20,209 nucleotides of DNA from Hyphomicrobiales bacterium (lineage in GTDB: Bacteria > Pseudomonadota > Alphaproteobacteria > Rhizobiales > Xanthobacteraceae): contig JACQDO010000254.1 in the NCBI GenBank assembly GCA_016201085.1, positions 1 to 20,209 of the forward strand, read 5' to 3'. The position numbers and the translations under genes were made by a program. Every line of letters starts with the position of its first letter. Position 1 is the first letter of the stretch. Positions 7,923-15,014 of the stretch are shown here, one piece after another. The notes under the pieces are model-generated. The model saw only the letters and a program-made list of their open reading frames with translations. It did not search any database and was not told the DNA's origin.

Positions 7923-8028
7923 ATGCGCGACGTGTTGTTCTTTCTGAAAATTCCACTTGACGCTGATTAGCGGCGATGATGCTGCCTTACGATACAAATC
8001 CGTTCCGGATAGAATTTTTTGAAAATGA

Positions 8029-8529
8029 CAGCCGCGAAGAAAATCCATCGTTGAGCGATCACTTATTGCAGTGACGCATTACGCATTCCAGCACTGCTCC
8101 GCGCTCGGCGGAAACTTGTGCCAGGAAACACGCTGTCTCTATCTCAATCAAAGACACGATTATCAGTTTGTAGCACCGTGTTTCAAGCGCGGCGGTACGT
8201 GCTGTTATCCGTTTCCGCAAAACAAGCCCGACACGTGTTGGTCCGTGTATATGTCGGACGTTGCGCCGGCGTTGATCGCGCTCGACGCCGAGATTGAAAC
8301 GGTCGGCAAGAGCGGCATACGAAGGATAGCCATCGTCGATCTGTTTATCGGCAGCGGGCTGACGCCGTTGAGTCTTAATCACGGCGAGATCATCAGTGCC
8401 GTGATTGTACCGCCGCAGCCAAACGGTGCGGGATTCGGCTATCATAAATCGGCACGGCGCGGCGGCCTCGAATTCGCCATGGCAGTCATGGCTGCCAGGT
8501 TGCGTATCTCTGCGGGAGGTAGGAGCTGA
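8029..8529 (+). pseudogene. hcrB: 4-hydroxybenzoyl-CoA reductase beta subunit, internal fragment
   Basis: The open frame (in-frame TGA at 8026, TGA at 8527; only candidate start GTG 8071) encodes part of a molybdenum-hydroxylase FAD subunit. It contains LGGNLCQETRCLYLNQ, MSDVAPALIALDAEIETVG, DLFIGSGLTPLSL, GEIISAVIVPP and GYHKSARRGGLEFAMAVMAA. Four cysteines (TRC, APC, TCC, DTC) fall in the loop that, in 4-hydroxybenzoyl-CoA reductase beta subunits, inserts an extra [4Fe-4S] cluster; ordinary xanthine-dehydrogenase FAD subunits lack it. The family is about 320 aa; about 165 remain. The N-terminal FAD-binding domain and the C-terminal domain are missing, so this is a remnant. The intact enzyme removes the 4-hydroxyl group from 4-hydroxybenzoyl-CoA to give benzoyl-CoA, the substrate of the neighbouring Bam system. 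The gene name (hcrB/hbaD) follows family naming. Confidence 0.8.
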
Positions 8530-8724
8530 CCAGGCTGGCCAAATGCGGTCCCGGCGTTGGAGGCCCTGCTTAGCGCCCGACCGGAGTTTAGCCGTGCTGC
8601 CCTGCAACAGCTCGTCAGCGGTCGGACACTGAGGCTGGCGAAGCTCGGCGCCGATCACGACCGCTACGGTCGGCTGGTCGCCTTCCGGCGTTCTGCGCAC
8701 CAAGGGTGCCTTGGTCTGATATGA
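8530..8724 (+). pseudogene. Probable staphylococcal-nuclease-like (SNase) remnant
   Basis: In the same frame as the preceding fragment, after its stop, the translation reads EFSRAALQQLVSGRTLRLAK and then LGADHDRYGRLVAF before degenerating and stopping at 8722. The pattern (A..AL..L..GR.v.L.....DRYGR..A) is that of the central part of SNase-like nucleases found in rhizobia. About 45 residues are recognisable; the start and the end of the domain are missing. It is too short for certainty. Confidence 0.45.
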
Positions 8725-9062
8725 AACTCTCACTACGCGACGCCCCACTTCACTTCGTGTTTCTGCGGCCACTGTTTGGCGCCCGGTCGTGTAAGCAATT
8801 GCAGAATTCTGGTCAGTCGATGAGCATGGCAATGGCAGCCGCGGTCCTTGTTCCAGCGGCGGTCTACCCGAAGGTCACCGCCAGTCCGTAGCGCGGGTTG
8901 AGCACGCCGCCCTTGGCGTAAGCCATGCGGGACCTGACTGGCGCCGGGCTATAGGCGGCGTGCGCCGTTGCCAAAAGGTACACAGCCATGTATCAGTGAT
9001 ACATCTGAAATCCGGACCTACGGGCGATCGGTTTCAGTGATTTCAAGAGGTTACGGCTGATT
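8725..9062. other. Non-coding or decayed stretch between remnants and tRNA-Met
   Basis: I see no convincing gene in these ~340 bases. A 41-codon minus-strand frame (8864-8989, ending AYAKGGVLNPRYGLAVTFG) could be the tail of a lost gene, but I do not recognise it. The only clear structure is a perfect 17-bp palindrome at 8988-9004. Confidence 0.5.
8988..9004. promoter_or_regulatory. Perfect 17-bp palindrome, orphan operator candidate
   Basis: ATGTATCAGTGATACAT is perfectly symmetrical around the central G. Its size and AT-rich half-sites resemble TetR-family operators, but there is no TetR gene or intact target next to it in the window. It overlaps the start codon of an unrecognised 41-codon minus-strand frame. 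Confidence 0.5.
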
Positions 9063-9139
9063 TGGTAGCGGGGGAGGGATTTGAACCCCCGACCTCCGGA
9101 TTATGATTCCGCTGCTCTAACCAGCTGAGCTACCCCGCC
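9063..9139 (-). tRNA. tRNA-Met (CAT anticodon), elongator type
   Basis: The minus strand folds as a complete 77-nt tRNA including an encoded CCA end. The acceptor stem is GGCGGGG with CCCCGCT (one G-U pair), the D arm is GCTC-AGCTGGTTA-GAGC, the anticodon loop centres on CAT within GGAATCATAATCC, and the T arm carries GGTTCAAAT. The acceptor pairing and sequence match alphaproteobacterial elongator tRNA-Met rather than the initiator, which has an unpaired first position. A tRNA-Ile with a modified CAT anticodon is a less likely alternative. Its 3' end points to the aromatic-gene region. Confidence 0.93.
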
Positions 9140-9171
9140 ACCTTATCCCGGCGGCTTGCCGGAATGGCCGC

Positions 9172-9201
9172 GATATAGGAAGCGGCAGCAAAGCCTGTCA
9201 A
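9172..9201 (-). promoter_or_regulatory. Sigma-70 type promoter of tRNA-Met
   Basis: On the minus strand a perfect -35 TTGACA (9196-9201) is followed after 18 bp by a -10 TATATC (9172-9177). The predicted start near 9165 gives a leader of about 26 nt before the mature tRNA 5' end at 9139. Confidence 0.7.
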
Positions 9202-9232
9202 GCAAACCGGGCAAAATACCATGCCTAGACGG

Positions 9233-9418
9233 TCACTTCGGCCGCAGCGAGGGATCGCCGCCCGGGGTACCGGGCGGCGGGATCACCGGCATTGGGCCGG
9301 CCGGCGGGGTCGGTGCCTGGATTTCTGAATCGATATGATCGGGCGGGCAGATGACGCCGTCGGAGCGCGCCAGCCCTGCCAACGCCGCCAAGCCGAGCAG
9401 GCGAATGTCCCGGTGCAT
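9233..9418 (-). CDS. Small proline-rich, probably exported protein
   Basis: A 61-aa protein that starts MHRDIRLLGLAALAGLARS, a short basic N-terminus followed by a hydrophobic stretch like a weak signal peptide. Then come two acidic/cysteine positions (VICPPDHIDSE) and a Pro/Gly-rich tail (PTPPAGPMPVIPPPGTPGG, ending LRPK). ATG 9418 has a good GGGAG ribosome site 8 nt upstream, which supports it over the much longer overlapping frame. Function is unknown. It resembles small conserved hypothetical proteins of Bradyrhizobium relatives. It lies upstream of tRNA-Met on the same strand and divergently from the S24-like regulator. Confidence 0.55.
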   Translation of the reverse strand: MHRDIRLLGLAALAGLARSDGVICPPDHIDSEIQAPTPPAGPMPVIPPPGTPGGDPSLRPK

Positions 9419-9572
9419 GACGGTGCTCCCTTCGCGCGCACGAGACTTATGCTGCGCCTGTGACAACGGCCGAGCGGGAGTGCGGGTTCCTGCACACCAA
9501 CGTTGTCCCGCCATCGCCCGGCCATCCAGCGTTGCGCAAATGCAGGATTTTTTGCGCTCTCCCTTACCGGAC

Positions 9573-9589
9573 GTTGCGATCATCGCAAC
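9573..9589. promoter_or_regulatory. 17-bp palindrome before the S24-like regulator (operator candidate)
   Basis: GTTGCGATCATCGCAAC is a perfect palindrome around one central base, 34 bp before the GTG of the regulator. The same sequence, differing only at the central base, recurs at 10337-10353 after the gene. A position just upstream of a repressor gene suggests autoregulation. Confidence 0.65.
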
Positions 9590-9622
9590 ATTCGCGGCGG
9601 TTCCGATGCGCATAATCGCGGG

Positions 9623-10258
9623 GTGACGAACTATTCGCGATGGATCGACCAGGGGCTGAAAAAGCCCGGCAAGTCCGGCTCCGAACTGGGCCGACTGTTG
9701 ACCCTGACACGCGACAAGATTTCCAAGATGCGCTCGGGGGCGCGGCAACCGCGCGCCGAGGAAATCCCGATCATCGAGCAGTATCTGGACGAGCCGGCGC
9801 CACACCGCAAACGCCTCGCCGACGCGCCCTCCTCCGCGCGCGGGAAATCCCGGGCGATGCGCGCGCTCGAGGAGTTCGACGCGCCGAAGGCCGGCGCCGG
9901 TTTTTCCGAAGAGGTGGTGGCGCTCAAGGCCGACGAGGACTTCGGCGGCCTCAAAGCGGGCGCCAATCAGGGCCTTTGGCGGGTGTGGTCGCGTGCGCTC
10001 GAACTCGCCGGCTATCTGCCGGGCGACGCGGTGCTGGTCGATTCCACCGTGACGCCCATCGCCGGCGATGTAGTTTGCGTGCAGATCTTCGACGACAAGA
10101 CCGGCGCCTATCGCACCCGGCTGCGGCTCTACCAGCCGCCGCACGTCGTGACCTCGACCATGGACCGCAAGGTACAGGCGGAGCCAGTGGTGGTCGATAA
10201 CGATCATGTATGGATATGGGGAACGGTTATACGCTCCGTGCGCAAGCGGCGCGGCTGA
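9623..10258 (+). CDS. HTH (Cro/CI-like) repressor with S24/LexA-like C-terminal domain
   Basis: The protein has 211 aa. Residues ~1-45 (SGSELGRLLTLTRDKISKMR, then SGARQPRAEEIPIIEQYL) form a Cro/CI-type helix-turn-helix. A basic linker follows, and residues ~110-205 (LAGYLPGDAVLVDS, IAGDVVCVQIFD, WIWGTVIRSV) form the S24 peptidase/LexA fold. The usual catalytic Ser-Met before the P.GD motif is replaced by AGY, and no clear catalytic Lys is seen, so self-cleavage is unlikely; it may be a plain dimerising repressor. The start is GTG 9623 because the protein then begins directly before the HTH domain; longer in-frame starts add unrelated sequence. Palindromes GTTGCGAT-N-ATCGCAAC lie upstream and downstream of the gene and are probable binding sites. 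Role and inducer are unknown. Confidence 0.8.
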   Translation: MTNYSRWIDQGLKKPGKSGSELGRLLTLTRDKISKMRSGARQPRAEEIPIIEQYLDEPAPHRKRLADAPSSARGKSRAMRALEEFDAPKAGAGFSEEVVALKADEDFGGLKAGANQGLWRVWSRALELAGYLPGDAVLVDSTVTPIAGDVVCVQIFDDKTGAYRTRLRLYQPPHVVTSTMDRKVQAEPVVVDNDHVWIWGTVIRSVRKRRG

Positions 10259-10336
10259 GCGCGGCGCATTTCAGCCGGCCTGCTTCGCTCCCAACTCCCA
10301 ACAAGCGCGACCGCGGCGTTATAGCTTGACACTATT

Positions 10337-10353
10337 GTTGCGATTATCGCAAC
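10337..10353. promoter_or_regulatory. Second 17-bp palindrome, before the small membrane ORF
   Basis: GTTGCGATTATCGCAAC repeats the palindrome at 9573 except for the central base, and is symmetrical for 19 bp (TGTT...AACA). A -35-like TTGACA at 10326-10331 lies just upstream, so a bound protein would cover the downstream part of a plus-strand promoter. It is 45 bp before the ATG of the small membrane ORF. Confidence 0.65.
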
Positions 10354-10398
10354 ATGCGCCTGAGGGTTCGCTCGGATTAACACGCAGGCACCCTGACG

Positions 10399-10620
10399 AT
10401 GTCGAAGCTGCTCGACTATGTCGACTTTCTCATCATCGCGCTGTTGATCGTGCTTTGCGTCTATGTGGGCTGGAAAGCCTTTGCGTCGATGCCGCGCGTT
10501 CACACGCAAGCCGTAGTCATCGAAATCGCCGTAGCAAGCGCAGCGCCGACCGCAATAGAGCTTTGTCCCGTCACGCCGCGTTGCGGCGCTCGTCGTCGGC
10601 CAGCCGCTCGAAGCGGATGA
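10399..10620 (+). CDS. Small single-span membrane protein (hypothetical)
   Basis: A 73-aa frame beginning MSKLLDYVDF, followed by one strongly hydrophobic helix (LIIALLIVLCVYVGWKAFA, ~residues 11-29). The C-terminal part is Ala/Arg-rich and overlaps the 3' end of the minus-strand methyltransferase gene by 50 bp, so it may be fortuitous. There is no strong ribosome site. The best support is its position directly after the 10337 palindrome and a TTGACA element, as if it were a target of the S24-like repressor. Function is unknown. Confidence 0.4.
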   Translation: MSKLLDYVDFLIIALLIVLCVYVGWKAFASMPRVHTQAVVIEIAVASAAPTAIELCPVTPRCGARRRPAARSG

Positions 10621-11245
10621 GCGAGAAATGGCCGAGCGGCGGCATCGGACGACGCTCGATCACGCGCACGCCGCCGTGCCGCTTGGCCCAGTCGGCCAGG
10701 CGCACGAAACGGAATTCCGGCCGCCAGCCGAGCCTGCGCGCCAGCGGCGCGAAGCCCAGCTCGAACAGCCTTCGCGGCCCGCTTTCGGCGCCGATATGAT
10801 TGACCAGCACGATCTCGCCGCCCGGCTTGATGACGCGGGCGAATTCGTCGAGCGTGGCTTCCGGATTGGGCACGGCGGTGATGACGAACTGCGCCACCAC
10901 CACGTCGAAGGATCGGTCGGGCAACGCCATGCGCTCGGCATCCATCACCGAGAGCGCCTCGACGTTGCTCAAGCCGAGCGCGGCCACCTTTTTCTGCGCC
11001 TTGCGCAGCATCGGCTCCGACAGATCGACGCCGACGATCCGATTGACGCGCGCATAATCCGGCAGCGAAATGCCGGTGCCGACGCCGACCTCGAGGATAC
11101 GCCCGCCCTTGGGCCCGCAGGCCCGCTCGGCGCTGGCGATGGAGGCGCGCCGGCCGGCATCGAACACCGCGCCGAACACGAAGTCGTAGATCGGCGCCCA
11201 TAGCGCATAGGCGCGCGCGACGCTGTGCTTGTCGATGTCCGCCAT
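10571..11245 (-). CDS. pmtA: SAM-dependent methyltransferase, PmtA-like (phosphatidylethanolamine N-methyltransferase family)
   Basis: The protein has 224 aa and a class I Rossmann methyltransferase fold: motif I ILEVGVGTGISLPDY (residues ~50-64), acidic motif II GVDLSEPML, motif with MDAERMALPDRSFDVV, and IKPGGEIVLVNH. The N-terminal AYALWAPIYDFVFG and the VGTG/NH pattern match the Rhodobacter-type PmtA (UbiE-like), which methylates phosphatidylethanolamine stepwise to phosphatidylcholine at the inner membrane face. A generic UbiE-like enzyme cannot be excluded. I chose ATG 11245 (MADIDKHSVARAY) because longer frames run into the mnmA gene. It starts 17 bp after mnmA ends on the same strand, so the two are probably co-transcribed. 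Confidence 0.72.
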   Translation of the reverse strand: MADIDKHSVARAYALWAPIYDFVFGAVFDAGRRASIASAERACGPKGGRILEVGVGTGISLPDYARVNRIVGVDLSEPMLRKAQKKVAALGLSNVEALSVMDAERMALPDRSFDVVVAQFVITAVPNPEATLDEFARVIKPGGEIVLVNHIGAESGPRRLFELGFAPLARRLGWRPEFRFVRLADWAKRHGGVRVIERRPMPPLGHFSLIRFERLADDERRNAA

Positions 11246-11262
11246 TGCCCCGATTTCCGAAA

Positions 11263-12456
11263 TTACCCGCGCGCGCCGGCCGCGATGCGTTGATCCGTCG
11301 CTGGCGCGAGATCGGCGGCCTTGATTGCACTCTTGATGAAGCCGCCGCCGAGCACGCGCGCCTGACCCTCGCCGGCATCGTAGAACACGCAGGCCTGTCC
11401 GGGCGACACGCCATGCTCGCCGTCCACCAGCTCGACCTCGTAGCCGGCCTGTCCATGACGCAGCCAGGCCGCCTGCGGCGGCCGCGTCGAGCGCACCTTC
11501 ACGAACACGTCGCGGCGGTCGTCGGCCAAAGTCTCGCCGATATCGGCGTCGCCGATCCAATTGACGTCGCGCAGCACAATGCGGCTGGTGCGCAGCGCCT
11601 CGCGCGGGCCGACCACGACCTGGCGGGCGTCGGCATCGAGCCGTACCACATAAAGCGGCGCGCCGGTGGCGATGCCCAGCCCGCGGCGCTGGCCGACGGT
11701 GTAATGGATGATGCCGGAATGCGCGCCCAGCACCTTGCCGTCGAGGTCGACGATCTCCCCCGGTTCGGCCGCGCCCGGCTTGAGCCGTTCGATGATGTCG
11801 GCGTAATGCCCGGACGGCACAAAGCAGATATCCTGGCTGTCGTGCTTGTCGGCGACCGCGAGGCCGAACTGGCGCGCCAGTTCGCGCGTCTCCGACTTGG
11901 CGCGCTCGCCGAGCGGAAAGCGCAGCATATCGAGCTGCTCGCGCGTGGTGCCGAACAGGAAATAGCTCTGGTCGCGCTCTTCCTCTCGCGCGCGGAACAG
12001 CCCGCGGCCGCCGCAGGCGAGCTGCCGCGAGGCGACATAATGACCGGTGGCGAGCACCTGGGCACCAAGCTCGCGCGCGGTGATCAGCAGGTCGTGGAAC
12101 TTGATCGACATATTGCATTCGACGCAGGGCACCGGCGTTTCGCCATCGATGTAGCTTTGCGCGAAGCGGTCGATGACCGCTTCCTTGAAGCGGCTCTCGT
12201 AGTCGAGCACGTAATGCGGAATACCGATGCGTTCGGCCACGCCGCGCGCGTCGTAGATGTCCTGTCCGGCGCAGCAGGCGCCCTTGCGATGGCTGGTGGC
12301 GGCGCCGTGGTCGTAGAGCTGCAGCGTCACGCCCACCACGTCATAGCCCTCGGCCTTGAGCAGCGCGGCGGTCACCGAGGAATCGACGCCGCCGGACATG
12401 GCGACGACGACACGGGTGTCCTGCGGACGGCTGTCGACATCGAGCGAGTTACGCAT
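11263..12456 (-). CDS. mnmA: tRNA-specific 2-thiouridylase MnmA
   Basis: The protein has 397 aa. It contains the ATP pyrophosphatase P-loop SGGVDSS (residues 21-27), the PCVECN motif with catalytic Cys114, and the second active-site cysteine Cys211 in [11 protein letters not shown]. The C-terminal beta-barrel region carries GQRRGLGIA and GQACVFYD. The enzyme adenylates U34 of tRNA-Lys/Glu/Gln and receives sulfur to form 2-thiouridine. The family is about 360-400 aa, so the protein is full length. I chose ATG 12456 ([11 protein letters not shown]) since it leads directly into the core domain; an in-frame ATG at 12510 would add 18 residues. It is divergent from fliK and leads a probable two-gene operon with the methyltransferase. 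Confidence 0.95.
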   Translation of the reverse strand: MRNSLDVDSRPQDTRVVVAMSGGVDSSVTAALLKAEGYDVVGVTLQLYDHGAATSHRKGACCAGQDIYDARGVAERIGIPHYVLDYESRFKEAVIDRFAQSYIDGETPVPCVECNMSIKFHDLLITARELGAQVLATGHYVASRQLACGGRGLFRAREEERDQSYFLFGTTREQLDMLRFPLGERAKSETRELARQFGLAVADKHDSQDICFVPSGHYADIIERLKPGAAEPGEIVDLDGKVLGAHSGIIHYTVGQRRGLGIATGAPLYVVRLDADARQVVVGPREALRTSRIVLRDVNWIGDADIGETLADDRRDVFVKVRSTRPPQAAWLRHGQAGYEVELVDGEHGVSPGQACVFYDAGEGQARVLGGGFIKSAIKAADLAPATDQRIAAGARG

Positions 12457-12684
12457 GGCCCTTATTACTATAGGTGGCAGGCGATCCATAGGTGGCGATT
12501 GCGGCGGCACATTGAAAGCCGCCGCCCGGCAAAACTTGCCGCGATGCGCGCAGCCGCTGCCGGTCCAAATCCTCGCCGCAGCCCCGCCCTCGCCATTAAG
12601 CTATTGATATGATGCAATGAATTGACTGTCTGCGGACTGGCCTGGCGATTGCAGATCAAGCTGCGGATCCAGGAGTACCCGACC

Positions 12685-14076
12685 GTGCCGCACGTTGCGT
12701 CCGCATTGAAAAGTCATGTCGCCCATCGCCCGCCGGCCGCCCGGCCGGCGCAAGCGCCCGATCGCGCCTCGTCTACGCCGTTCGCCAACCTGCTCGACGA
12801 CAACGCGCCGGCCCCCGAGCGGCCCCCGCAGCCGGCCGCCAACGATCAGGGCTCTCGTCCCGCCCGCTCTGACCAGACCGCGCAGCCGGCCAGAAGCACA
12901 GATAGCAAGGCTGCGACGGCCAAGGACGACGCCAGTGCTACCGACGCCGTCAAGACCGACAAGACCGACAAGACCGGCAAAACCGACCAGATCGCCAACG
13001 ATAGCGAGACGGCGGCTGACGCCAAACCCGGCGGCGGCGAGATCGTCGCCGATGTCAAAATCGCCAAGCCGACCGAAGGCAAAGACGCCGCGCTTATCAA
13101 CGATAGCAAGCCGGCCAACGCCCTGGTCGCGACCGAAGCTGCCACCGCGCCGCCGACCGAGCCCCTGCCGGCGATCAGGCCTGCCGTAGTGAGCGTCACC
13201 GTGCTTCCGTCCGCCGCCGACAATGCCGCGACGGTCACCACGCCGGTGCCGGCGCAGGCGGACGCCTTAGCCGCCCCGCAAGCCGGCATGGACCAGGCCG
13301 GCAATGGCGCGGCGCCCGCGGCCAAGACCACGGCGCAGCCGCATGGCGAGGCCAAGCCGCAAGACCTCGCAGGCGAGTTCAAACCGCAAGGCCCCGCAGG
13401 CAATGCCCCCGACAAGGACGCCATCGCGCAAGCCCGCGAAGAACTTGCCCGCGGCGAAGCTCCCCGCGGCGAACTGGCCGACACCGCCCATCGCTCAACG
13501 CCTGCGCAAGCGAATGCCGCGCTCGCCGCCGACACCATGACGGCCGCACCCAAGGCCGGCGCCGACGTGGCGCCGCCGATCGCCCACACCGCGCCGTTGC
13601 AAACGACCGCGCCCGCCGCACCGACCCCGGCCGCCAGCGCGCCGCTGCCGCAGCCGGCCGCCATCCCGTTCGCCGGCGTCGCCGTCGAAATCGCCGGCAA
13701 GGCGCTCGCCGGCAAGAATTATTTCGAGATCCGCCTCGATCCGCCCGAACTCGGCCGCATCGAGGTCCGCCTCGACGTCGACCGCGACGGCAACGTGACC
13801 TCGCGCATGATCGCCGACCGCGCCGACACGCTCGATCTGCTGCGCCGCGACGTCAGCGGACTCGAACGCGCCTTGCAGGATGCGGGCTTGAAGACCTCCG
13901 ATAACGGTCTGCAATTCTCCCTGCGCGACCAGTCGGCGCAACAGCAGCAGGCCGGCCGCGCTAGCGACAGCGCGCGGTTGGTGGTGGAAGACGACATGCT
14001 GCCGATCGTCGACACGACGCCACGCAGTTACAGCCGCCTCGCCGGATTAGGCAGCGGCGTCGATATACACGTCTAG
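12685..14076 (+). CDS. fliK: Flagellar hook-length control protein FliK
   Basis: The protein has 463 aa from GTG 12685, which has AGGAG 9 nt upstream; a TTG at 12622 is in frame but has no such site. The N-terminal two thirds are low-complexity Ala/Pro/Lys-rich, as usual for the export-ruler part, with FANLLDD near residue 35 and a short KTDKTDKTGKTD repeat. The C-terminal Flg_hook domain (residues ~325-420) is well conserved: FEIRLDPPELGRIEVRLDV, SRMIADRADTLDLLRRD and LERALQDAGL. FliK measures hook length and switches the flagellar export apparatus from hook to filament substrates. flgD follows 20 bp later, so the two are likely one operon. It is divergent from mnmA. Confidence 0.9.
   Translation: MPHVASALKSHVAHRPPAARPAQAPDRASSTPFANLLDDNAPAPERPPQPAANDQGSRPARSDQTAQPARSTDSKAATAKDDASATDAVKTDKTDKTGKTDQIANDSETAADAKPGGGEIVADVKIAKPTEGKDAALINDSKPANALVATEAATAPPTEPLPAIRPAVVSVTVLPSAADNAATVTTPVPAQADALAAPQAGMDQAGNGAAPAAKTTAQPHGEAKPQDLAGEFKPQGPAGNAPDKDAIAQAREELARGEAPRGELADTAHRSTPAQANAALAADTMTAAPKAGADVAPPIAHTAPLQTTAPAAPTPAASAPLPQPAAIPFAGVAVEIAGKALAGKNYFEIRLDPPELGRIEVRLDVDRDGNVTSRMIADRADTLDLLRRDVSGLERALQDAGLKTSDNGLQFSLRDQSAQQQQAGRASDSARLVVEDDMLPIVDTTPRSYSRLAGLGSGVDIHV
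12952..12987 (+). repeat. Four tandem 9-bp units inside fliK
   Basis: AAGACCGAC occurs four times in a row with two single-base changes (AAGACCGGC, AAAACCGAC), coding for repeated Lys-Thr-Asp/Gly. It lies in the flexible ruler region, where copy number could alter protein length by three residues per unit. Confidence 0.8.
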
Positions 14077-14096
14077 AGCACGATGAAGGAACGATC

Positions 14097-14789
14097 ATGA
14101 GCACGATCACCGCGACCCCCATCAGCACCGCCGCTGCGAGCGCCAACGGCGTGGTTTCCGGCGCGGTCGACAAAGCCACGATCGCCAATAATTTCCAGAC
14201 CTTCCTGACTTTGTTGACGACGCAGCTGAAGAACCAGAACCCGCTCGATCCGCTCGACACCAATCAGTTCACCCAGCAGCTGGTGCAGTTCGCCCAGGTC
14301 GAACAGCAGATGAAATCGAACGACCAGCTGTCGACCCTGGTGGCGTTGGATAAAACCGCGCAATCGACCGCCGCGCTTGCTTATGTCGGCGCCACCGTGG
14401 TGGTGGACGGCGCCACCGCGCCGCTCAGCAATGGCAGCGCCAACTGGAATCTCAATACCTCCAAGCCCGCGACCGCCACCGTCACCATCACGGATGCGAC
14501 CGGCCAGACCGCCTATTCCGGCACCTTCTCGGTCAATCCGGGCAACCAGACCTTTGTCTGGGACGGCCGCGGCAATGACGGCAGACAGTGGCCGGAGGGC
14601 GCTTACAAGCTCACCGCCACCGGCTTCGATGCCAACAAGCAGCCGATCGCCATTTCAACCGAAGTGCAGGCCATCGTGGATTCGGTCGACCTCACGCAGA
14701 CTCCGCCGCTGCTGTCGATCAACGGCCAGAACTACACCATGGACAAGATCAAGCGGATCGTGCGGCCCGGCAGCACGACGCAAGGCTGA
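14097..14789 (+). CDS. flgD: Flagellar hook-capping protein FlgD
   Basis: The protein has 230 aa. The N-terminal capping domain (residues ~28-75) has the hallmark FLTLLTTQLKNQNPLDP, then TNQFTQQLVQFAQVEQQM. The C-terminal half has the FlgD Ig/tudor-like domain (GATVVVDG, FVWDGRGNDGRQWPEGAY, then a tail ending MDKIKRIVRPG). FlgD forms the scaffold cap for hook polymerisation and is exported without a cleaved signal peptide. ATG 14097 has AAGGA 7 nt upstream. It follows fliK by 20 bp, a normal rhizobial arrangement. Confidence 0.95.
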   Translation: MSTITATPISTAAASANGVVSGAVDKATIANNFQTFLTLLTTQLKNQNPLDPLDTNQFTQQLVQFAQVEQQMKSNDQLSTLVALDKTAQSTAALAYVGATVVVDGATAPLSNGSANWNLNTSKPATATVTITDATGQTAYSGTFSVNPGNQTFVWDGRGNDGRQWPEGAYKLTATGFDANKQPIAISTEVQAIVDSVDLTQTPPLLSINGQNYTMDKIKRIVRPGSTTQG

Positions 14790-14837
14790 CACCGCCTCGC
14801 GCACCGAGCGTCCACCGGCGCGCCGTTCCCTCAGGTA

Positions 14838-15014
14838 TTAATCGAAATTGCTTGACGGCGTATTCGCGGAATAATTCGCCGCGATCTTGTCGGCCAAGTC
14901 ATGCCAGGCTTGCGCCATTTGAAGCAGACGCGCCTTGTCATCCAGGTTCGAGGTGTCTTGCGCGAGCCGCAAGCACTCTCCCGCATACCGCCGATAATCG
15001 TCCGCACAAACCAT
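14838..15014 (-). CDS. Small helical conserved protein (YRRYA-type)
   Basis: The protein has 58 aa, starting MVCADDYRRYAGECLRLAQ, then a predicted second helix (DKARLLQMAQAWHDLADKIA) and a short polar tail. I chose ATG 15014 because the similarity to small rhizobial hypothetical proteins starts here; ATG 15089 would add 25 residues unlike the family. It is related in sequence to the protein encoded divergently at 15166 (Y-R-.-.-A-.-.-C-.-R-.-A-Q, then a K-.-.-L-.-.-.-A-.-A-W pattern). Function is unknown; there are no metal motifs or membrane segments. Confidence 0.65.
   Translation of the reverse strand: MVCADDYRRYAGECLRLAQDTSNLDDKARLLQMAQAWHDLADKIAANYSANTPSSNFD

Larger units (their letters stand above)
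7719..8028. other. AT-richer intergenic region upstream of the bam operon
   Basis: This stretch of about 310 bases has no convincing gene and is visibly richer in A/T than its flanks. It holds two FNR/FixK-type boxes with -10-like hexamers reading towards the BamB-like gene. A short open frame from ATG 7976 (about 30 codons) has no recognisable similarity. The right end runs into the 4-hydroxybenzoyl-CoA reductase remnant. Confidence 0.7.

Noticed and set aside
7976..8074. Short plus-strand frame starting MMLPYDTNPFRIEFFEN
   Set aside because: About 32 codons, no ribosome site and no family recognised; it overlaps the hcrB remnant in another frame.
8059..8832. 257-aa minus-strand frame in the remnant region
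   Set aside because: No recognisable domain; the plus strand here carries clear 4-hydroxybenzoyl-CoA reductase and SNase-like similarity.
8864..8989. 41-codon minus-strand frame ending AYAKGGVLNPRYGLAVTFG
   Set aside because: The tail looks protein-like but I cannot assign it to a family, and there is no promoter or ribosome site evidence.
10571..12118. 515-aa minus-strand frame that would fuse extra sequence to the methyltransferase
   Set aside because: The upstream part reads through mnmA in the wrong frame; the methyltransferase starts naturally at 11245.
12469..12497. Imperfect direct repeat ATAGGTGGC upstream of mnmA
   Set aside because: Two short copies 19 bp apart with no symmetry; likely chance in a GC-rich leader.
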